19,807 nucleotides of DNA, from assembly GCA_964445985.1 (NCBI GenBank), contig CAYUMU010000106.1, forward strand, positions 1 through 19,807, read 5' to 3'. Below the pieces are notes generated by a model. The model was not told where the DNA came from. It ran no database searches and saw only the letters and a program-made list of their open reading frames with translations. Positions within the stretch are counted from its first letter, which is position 1. Each line of letters starts with the position of its first letter. A program made the position numbers and the translations under genes. Source of the stretch: CAYUMU01 sp964445985 (GTDB lineage: Bacteria; Planctomycetota; Planctomycetia; Pirellulales; S012-138). Shown here one piece after another: positions 15,901 through 19,807 of this stretch.

Positions 15901-16334
15901 CGCCCCTTTGCGGGAGAGGGTTGGGGTGAGGGGGAAACAGGGTTCTCGGATAGGCTCTTGGAGCCAGCCTCGTCCTTCACCAAGTAAGGATAAAGATCGC
16001 GGGCTTGCGCTTCCTCATACTCAAACGGAAACTCTTCCGCGTACGACTCCACAAAGAAGTCGAACGGGTTGATGACCGACATTTCCGCCAGTAAATCGAC
16101 CTGCACCCGAAAGGTGGACGCCTTTTCGGGAAACACGCAGCGGGCGAGAAAGTTGCCCTGCGGATCCTGCTGCCAGTTCTCAAAATGCCCCTCGGGAGCC
16201 ACCTTGAGCGAATAGCTGAGAATCGGCGTGCGGCAATGCGGGGCCGGACGCAGACGAATCACTTGCGGGGCCAAGGCTACAGGATGAACGTACTCGTAAA
16301 CCGTGAGATGGTTGAGCGCAATCCGGATCGTCAT
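12906..16334 (-). CDS. Large transglutaminase with C-terminal DUF2126 domain
   Basis: The protein has 1142 residues. The N-terminal part is a bacterial transglutaminase N-terminal region (about 1-115) and core with an intact triad: Cys207 in GCGSCRDSAWL, His256 in DLHAWTEVF and Asp272 in GLDPTSG. The remaining ~800 residues are the DUF2126 module, with LTMGGEPTFVSIDD, FGQGKWYPGESLPRWAF, GGGNHVVLGGATPADSPFLR and EFRAFEMPPHARMSLAQQLL. This large form is normally encoded beside ATP-grasp/alpha-E and small transglutaminase genes, as here. The predicted role is amide hydrolysis or transfer on the ligase product. Residues ~125-151 (KSLSENPVSPSPQPSPAKGR and a few more) are an insertion encoded by a palindromic repeat element between YPYLV and GPKFAEFLASI. 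The frame is kept, so the protein is probably still functional. The start ATG at 16334 gives the expected N-terminus MTIRIALNHLTVYEY, but its ribosome binding site is weak. Confidence 0.93.
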   Translation of the reverse strand: MTIRIALNHLTVYEYVHPVALAPQVIRLRPAPHCRTPILSYSLKVAPEGHFENWQQDPQGNFLARCVFPEKASTFRVQVDLLAEMSVINPFDFFVESYAEEFPFEYEEAQARDLYPYLVKDEAGSKSLSENPVSPSPQPSPAKGRGSHWIGPKFAEFLASIDRTPRRIVDFLVHVNSKLQQQIKYLIRMEPGVQTPEETLERGCGSCRDSAWLQVQLLRHVGLAARFVSGYLVQLVPDVKPLDGPAGAAEDFTDLHAWTEVFVPGAGWIGLDPTSGLFAGEGHIPLACTPEPSSAAPISGAVEACESKFHFEMHVTRVHEDPRVTKPFTDEQWEQVLAAGRMVDKHLEAGDVRLTMGGEPTFVSIDDMESAEWNTAAVGPTKRQRAFELMQRLRERFAPRGMLHFGQGKWYPGESLPRWAFSCFWRNDEEPLWLEDEWVAQEGDDLGHGPTDAAKFTKTLATNLGVEDRWANPAYEDVWHFVSKERKLPENVTVADSKLKDPEERARLARITERGVDTPVGFVLPLRRQWWQAQPRWISGPWPLRSEKLFLLPGDSPIGLRLPLESLPWLPPSHRSQFNELDPFLEREPLPTHPGRQPQPEHTMSEGPSEGNGLSLEQQTVNPQETPLEPGDVVRTALCVEARGGRLHVFMPPVERLEDYLDLVHTIEGTAEQLNLPVVLEGYLPPHDQRLSHIKVTPDPGVIEVNVQPARNWEELVAITTGVYEDARLSRLGTEKFDLDGRHTGTGGGNHVVLGGATPADSPFLRRPDLLKSLLGFWNNHPSLSYLFSGTFIGPTSQAPRVDEGRRDALYELEIAFQQVPDPDSGVYCPPWLVDRIFRNLLVDLTGNTHRAEFCIDKLFSPDSASGRLGLVEFRAFEMPPHARMSLAQQLLLRTLVARFWERPYKAALIHWGTALHDRYLLPHFVWTDFDEVIQGCRKAGFPLETAWFAPHFEFRFPVIGAFTRQNMAVELRQAIEPWYVLGEEPAGGATTRFVDSSVERLQVKVTNLADERYALACNGRRAPLQPTGVAGEYVAAVRYRAWQPPSCLHPTIAVHTPLVFDLVDTHQGLSIGGCTYHVSHPGGLSYSTFPVNAYEAESRRGSRFFANGHTGGGVTLPPEERNRLFPLTLDLRRGSDGTDRA
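15879..15958. repeat. palindromic element inserted in frame within the DUF2126 gene
   Basis: An 80-bp block is bounded by AGGGCCTATCC (15879-15889) and GGATAGGCTCT (15948-15958), inverted repeats with one mismatch in 11. The centre is CTCCCTCGCCCC...GGGAGAGGGTTGGGGTGAGG, related to the element at 12503-12544. On the minus strand it is translated as ...SENPVSPSPQPSPAKGRGSH..., a peptide unlike the surrounding domain. Confidence 0.75.
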
Positions 16335-17292
16335 CGTTGAAAGGCTTTCGCTGCGACGGAATTAAATGGGACCAACGAGCTTTAAGGCGGGCGGGGCGTC
16401 GCGCGGTGGCTGGCTAGGATTATGTACGCTTTCGCGGCCCGTGAGTAGGTGCCTTCTGCCAGAACCCCGCCAGTGTGCCCCAAGTGGCTTGGGCGTCTCG
16501 GCCAAGAGTCCCCCAACGGCAGCCCACCCAACAACTCGGCGCGGGTGGCACCTGAGCCCCAGCGAAGGGTGTGGCGGCAGCGGAGTTTGGCCAAAACTCG
16601 CCAGAAAACGCCTGGCCAGGCGCCGTTCATTCCCCCGCCAATCCAACCGTTGCCTTGCGCTTCAACCTCGCTGCACATAGCAAAACTCCCCGGCATGCGG
16701 CTCCGACCACGCCCTTCGTACTCTCACAGGGCGTGCCATCCGATCCCACGCTCGCTGACTCCGTGAGCGGATTATTTCCTGACTGGCCTACGATATTTGC
16801 CAGCCAGCCATGATATTACGTGGGCCGTTTGCTTCGATTTTGCTGGCCGCAACACATGAAAGAAGCAATCCCATGTCCGTAAATGGCGGAATCATGGCCA
16901 CTTGGGCACACTTCTCGAAAAAACATTCCAACATGGCACATCTCTTGCGTTGGCAACCCGGGCATTGATCTCTCTTTAGGAACGCACGAAAAATAACTTC
17001 CGGTTTTCTACAATTCCTTCACTGGCAGGGCCATGCGAGCACGGCTGAAACGCCGAAGTTGTTTTTCATCAGTTACTTAGGTTGTCAAATGAACCACTCT
17101 TATCAAGCCGCAAGCTGTACACGGATGATTGGCTGAGTATCGCGGCCCGCTCGACGCACGCCCCCCCCCATAGTTTTGCCCGCTTCGCGGGTGGTTTGAC
17201 GCCTTCGCCTGGAAGGGTCACGCCTGTCTCGCGATCCGCGCCGCCTTGAATCGCAATCCATATTTCCCTCATTCGCGCTTGGAGAATTGAAC
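16335..17292. other. long divergent intergenic region (958 bp)
   Basis: This gap separates the DUF2126 gene (minus) from the DUF1559 operon (plus). Open frames exist on both strands but none looks like a real protein. Short hairpins are present: CCCAAG-TGG-CTTGGG at 16479-16493 and CCCGC-TTC-GCGGG at 17179-17191. The left half (16450-16600) has the look of dispersed repeat sequence, but no second copy is in the window. The operon promoters must lie here; I cannot place them with confidence. Confidence 0.5.
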
Positions 17293-18246
17293 ATGAGCTT
17301 ACGGCAAACACGCTGGGACGGCCGCCCGCCTCGCAGGGCTTTTACATTGGTCGAGCTTTTGGTAGTGATCGCGATCATTGGCATTTTGATAGCGTTGCTA
17401 TTGCCAGCGATTCAAGCGGCTCGCGAAGCGGGGCGGCGCTCGAGTTGCTCGAACAACCTCAAGCAATTGGGACTTGCGATTCAGCTTCATCATGACGCGC
17501 TGGAGTATTTGCCCCCCGGAACGGAGGGCGCTCAGGCGGCGGGCACGGCCGCTTACGGTTGGAGCGTCTATTTGCTTCCCTTCATGGATCAGGAGGCGTT
17601 GCACCGCGACCTTCAAGTCGATTCGATCTCGCTGACGACCTTCTTGGACGACACGGCGTTGCGGCCCATCGCCGAAGCGGTTTTGCCCGCCTTTCGCTGC
17701 CCCAGTGATGATGCGCCGGAGCGCAACGGCGACCGGGCCTTTACTAGCTATGGCGCGCTGGAGGCCGGAACCTCCAACTACATTGGCGTGACGGGCGTGC
17801 GCTGGACCACTGCCACCCAATGGAACAATAACAAAGCCAACGATCCGCTAGGAACATTCTGGCCCGGCAGCAAGCTTCGCTATGCGGACTTTCGCGACGG
17901 AACAAGCAATACGTTTATCGTGGGTGAACGAAACGGCCTGGATCGGGCTGGCGTGTTTCTTGGCGTTCACAACAAGAACGGCAGCGGAAACCAGGGTTTA
18001 CAGATGACCCTGGGGGTGGTGACGGTAAAGGTCAACGCTCCCGCCAACGCGGGCCGAGAGGGTTTCAGCAGCAACCACCCCAAAGGCGCCCAGTTCGTGT
18101 TCGCGGACGGCCACGTGTCGTTCATCAAGAACGATATCGACTTTGACACCACCAATGCCGACAAAACCGACGGCACGCAAAGGAGCATGGGCCTGTACCA
18201 ACGGCTGGGACGTCGAAATGATGGTCAAACCGTGGGGGACTATTGA
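17293..18246 (+). CDS. DUF1559 pseudopilin-like protein, first paralogue
   Basis: The protein has 317 residues. A short basic leader is followed by a prepilin-type cleavage/methylation motif, A16|FTLVELLVVIAIIGILI, with Glu at +5 and a ~20-residue hydrophobic helix. The residue before the cut is Ala, not the usual Gly. After the helix come AIQAAREAGRRSSCSNNLKQ, YGWSVYLLPFMDQEALH, RDGTSNTFIVGERNG and the C-terminal SSNHPKGAQFVFADGHVSFI motif that defines DUF1559. The product should be inserted in the inner membrane and trimmed by a prepilin peptidase. Planctomycetes encode many such proteins; their role is poorly known. GGAGA at 17281-17285, 7 bases upstream, supports the ATG at 17293 over the TTG at 17287. 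It is the first gene of a three-gene operon with a paralogue and a lipoprotein. Confidence 0.93.
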   Translation: MSLRQTRWDGRPPRRAFTLVELLVVIAIIGILIALLLPAIQAAREAGRRSSCSNNLKQLGLAIQLHHDALEYLPPGTEGAQAAGTAAYGWSVYLLPFMDQEALHRDLQVDSISLTTFLDDTALRPIAEAVLPAFRCPSDDAPERNGDRAFTSYGALEAGTSNYIGVTGVRWTTATQWNNNKANDPLGTFWPGSKLRYADFRDGTSNTFIVGERNGLDRAGVFLGVHNKNGSGNQGLQMTLGVVTVKVNAPANAGREGFSSNHPKGAQFVFADGHVSFIKNDIDFDTTNADKTDGTQRSMGLYQRLGRRNDGQTVGDY

Positions 18247-18250
18247 ACCT

Positions 18251-18267
18251 GCCTCGGGAAACGAGGC
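18251..18267 (+). terminator. small hairpin between the two DUF1559 genes, possible attenuator
   Basis: GCCTCG (18251-18256) and CGAGGC (18262-18267) pair around GGAAA, 5 bases after the first DUF1559 stop. Only a weak T-rich stretch follows, so it may reduce read-through or stabilise the upstream mRNA end; it is not a strong terminator. Confidence 0.3.
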
Positions 18268-18334
18268 CACTATTTCATGAACCAGCTCACGGAATTGCAC
18301 TCTCCTCCCCTCATTCTACTCCCCACGCATTGCC

Positions 18335-19330
18335 ATGAAATATCACGTACATGACCATTCGCGTTCTGTCGGGCGCCGCGGTTTTACGCTTGTTGAGCTA
18401 CTGGTTGTCATTGCCATCATTGGCATTTTGATCGCCTTGCTATTGCCTGCCATTCAGGCTGCCCGCGAAGCAGGTCGCCGCGCCGCCTGCGCCAGCAACC
18501 TGAAGCAGATTGGCGCGGCTTTGTTGCTGCACGAAGACACCCTGGGACGCCTCCCCACGGGCGCTAAACCATCGGCGGGCAGGGATCATGCCGCCGGGCG
18601 CGCGGCTTGGGGCTGGGGCAGCTACATTCTCCCCTATATCGAGCAAGAGCAGCTTTATGACACCATGCTGGTTGAGACTCAGGAACTTCACGATCTGATG
18701 ATTGATTATGCGGAGTTTCGGACCTTGCCCCAGACCAAGCTGGCGGTCTATCGGTGCCTTAGCGACGACTCTCCCGATTTGAACGACGAACGCGCCTTTA
18801 CGAACGCCGCCTACGGAACCACGCCGGTGGCAACCTCCAACTACATTGCCGTGCAGGGAACTCGCTGGGCCAACGGAGACTGGGATCCAGACCTGGGCGA
18901 ATGGATCACGGAACGCGCCGACCCTTGGGGAACATTCTGGGTAGGCAGCAAGACCAAATTAGCCGACATCAAGGATGGAACCAGCAATACCTTTCTCGTG
19001 GGGGAGCGCTGCTGGGAAAACCTCGCCGGCATTTGGGTCGGCGTCCGCAACTACAACGGCACCGGCGAGTGGGGACTTCGCCAAACGCTGGGCATTGTGA
19101 ATGTCAAGCCCAATGCACCCAAGCCCGAGGGCAATCGCGGCTTTAGTAGCAATCATCCCAAGGGAACGCAATTCGTGTTCGCCGACGGTCACGTGGACTT
19201 CATCAAGAACGATATTCATTTCGACAACACCAATGTCAATGCGGCCGTTGGCAATCAAAACCTGAAAAACATGGGAACCTATCAGCGCCTGGGCAGGCGC
19301 AATGACGGGCAAACTGTCGGAGAATTTTGA
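18335..19330 (+). CDS. DUF1559 pseudopilin-like protein, second paralogue
   Basis: The protein has 331 residues. The leader MKYHVHDHSRSVGRRG is followed by G16|FTLVELLVVIAIIGILI, with the canonical Gly before the cut and Glu at +5. The first 33 residues of the mature form (FTLVE... to AREAGRR) are identical to the upstream paralogue, although many codons differ. Shared later blocks include DGTSNTFLVGERCW and SSNHPKGTQFVFADGHVDFI, and both proteins end YQRLGRRNDGQTVG plus two residues. This is an old tandem duplication kept under protein-level selection. The ribosome binding site is weak, with 88 bp to the previous gene. The lipoprotein gene starts one base after its stop, so those two are probably coupled. 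Confidence 0.93.
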   Translation: MKYHVHDHSRSVGRRGFTLVELLVVIAIIGILIALLLPAIQAAREAGRRAACASNLKQIGAALLLHEDTLGRLPTGAKPSAGRDHAAGRAAWGWGSYILPYIEQEQLYDTMLVETQELHDLMIDYAEFRTLPQTKLAVYRCLSDDSPDLNDERAFTNAAYGTTPVATSNYIAVQGTRWANGDWDPDLGEWITERADPWGTFWVGSKTKLADIKDGTSNTFLVGERCWENLAGIWVGVRNYNGTGEWGLRQTLGIVNVKPNAPKPEGNRGFSSNHPKGTQFVFADGHVDFIKNDIHFDNTNVNAAVGNQNLKNMGTYQRLGRRNDGQTVGEF

Positions 19331-19331
19331 C

Positions 19332-19715
19332 GTGAAACAATACATGCGATCAAACGCTTTGCTGTTGGGCGCGATGCTGTCCCTGATAACAGGCTGCGGT
19401 GAAAGCGGCCCTACTTTGACGGAAGTGCAAGGAACCGTGCTGCTGGACGGCAAGCCATTGCCCAACGCCTCGTTGGAGTTCAGCCCAGAGAAAAAAGGTT
19501 CGCCGTCTTACGGAACAACCGATGAATCGGGGCGATACAAATTGCGGTTTGACCGGGATCGCGATGGCGCCGAACCTGGCCCTCACAAAGTGCGGATTTC
19601 GATGGAAGGCGACAGTAAAATCAAGCTGCCGTCGCGATACAACGAACAAACCGAACTGAGGGAAGTCGTTTCGCCCGGCGGCAGCACGATTGACTTCGAC
19701 CTGAAAACGAAATGA
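19332..19715 (+). CDS. Small lipoprotein with carboxypeptidase-regulatory-like (beta-sandwich) domain
   Basis: The protein has 127 residues from a GTG at 19332. GGAG at 19319-19322, 9 bases upstream, supports this start over the open frame running back into the previous gene; an ATG at 19344 is possible but lacks a ribosome site. The N-terminus is a lipoprotein signal (MRSNALLLGAMLSLITGC) with the lipobox ITGC. The mature part reads VQGTVLLDGKPLPNASLEFS, ...GTTDESGRYKLRFDRD and KVRISMEG, the usual pattern of the small beta-sandwich proteins that accompany DUF1559 genes in planctomycetes. It should be anchored in the envelope by lipid on Cys. It follows the second DUF1559 gene after one base, so it is co-translated with it and may act with it at the cell surface. 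Confidence 0.9.
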   Translation: MKQYMRSNALLLGAMLSLITGCGESGPTLTEVQGTVLLDGKPLPNASLEFSPEKKGSPSYGTTDESGRYKLRFDRDRDGAEPGPHKVRISMEGDSKIKLPSRYNEQTELREVVSPGGSTIDFDLKTK

Positions 19716-19730
19716 CGGCGCCGGTAAATG

Positions 19731-19755
19731 TAGGGCAGGCAGACTGTCTGCCCTA
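19731..19755. terminator. inverted repeat after the lipoprotein gene, possible operon terminator or dispersed repeat
   Basis: TAGGGCAG (19731-19738) pairs exactly with CTGCCCTA (19748-19755) across a 9-base loop; an alternative inner stem GGCAGA-CTG-TCTGCC is also possible. It lies 15 bases after the lipoprotein stop. There is no T-run, so termination by it would be imperfect. It looks like a short dispersed palindromic repeat. Confidence 0.4.
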
Positions 19756-19807
19756 GTACGCCTGTGCGTGTGTTTGGCCAGAGAGGTGCGAGTCCTCTTC
19801 AGGTAGA

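Noticed and set aside
13005..15929. 974-codon open frame on the plus strand
   Set aside because: It is antisense to the DUF2126 transglutaminase, with an Arg/His/Pro-rich product typical of a GC-rich shadow frame.
16366..16680. open frames of about 100 codons on both strands after the DUF2126 gene
   Set aside because: They have no ribosome site or recognisable protein pattern and overlap each other; the region looks like non-coding dispersed repeat sequence.
19782..19798. tRNA T-arm-like hairpin (AGAGG-TGCGAGT-CCTCT) near the right edge
   Set aside because: The loop lacks the second T of TTC, and no matching 5' acceptor strand, D-arm or anticodon arm lies upstream.

Overview
The window looks like a chromosomal segment of a planctomycete (Planctomycetota, probably Pirellulales-like). 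The strongest evidence is at the right end. It carries two tandem DUF1559 proteins, each with a type II/IV pseudopilin N-terminus (FTLVELLVVIAIIGILIALL) and the C-terminal 'FSSNHPKG..FVFADGHV.FIKND' motif, followed at once by a small lipoprotein with a carboxypeptidase-regulatory-like fold. This arrangement is typical of planctomycetes. A very large membrane protein with a Gln/Pro/Gly-rich linker and many short dispersed palindromic repeats in the gaps fit the same origin.

Layout, left to right. (1) 193-1581, minus: a membrane sugar-1-phosphate transferase of the WcaJ type that primes exopolysaccharide assembly. (2) 1956-2976, plus: two decayed gene halves in shifted frames. I read them as the remains of an AbiEi-like antitoxin / AbiEii-like nucleotidyltransferase toxin pair fused by an internal deletion. 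(3) 3329-7180, plus: a 1283-residue membrane protein, DUF4175-like, with a disordered segment of about 615 residues. (4) 7469-8755, minus: a tight three-gene cassette (78-residue helical protein, 160-residue helical protein, HNH nuclease). It lies between two copies, in the same orientation, of a ~103-bp repeat that are 88% identical by hand count. This is the best candidate in the window for an undescribed system. (5) 9009-16334, minus: a set of three genes (DUF2126 transglutaminase; circularly permuted ATP-grasp fused to an alpha-E domain; second transglutaminase). It resembles the known ATP-grasp/alpha-E/transglutaminase systems thought to make and break peptide-like amide bonds. (6) 17293-19715, plus: the DUF1559-DUF1559-lipoprotein operon.

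The gaps hold several families of short mobile-looking repeats. One, a CTCCCTCxCCC...GGGAGAG element bounded by 11-bp imperfect inverted repeats, sits inside the DUF2126 transglutaminase gene and is translated in frame. A relative lies in the 12.5-kb gap beside a second type of element, about 98 bp with perfect 12-bp terminal inverted repeats. No rRNA, tRNA, CRISPR array, complete insertion sequence or replication origin was seen.
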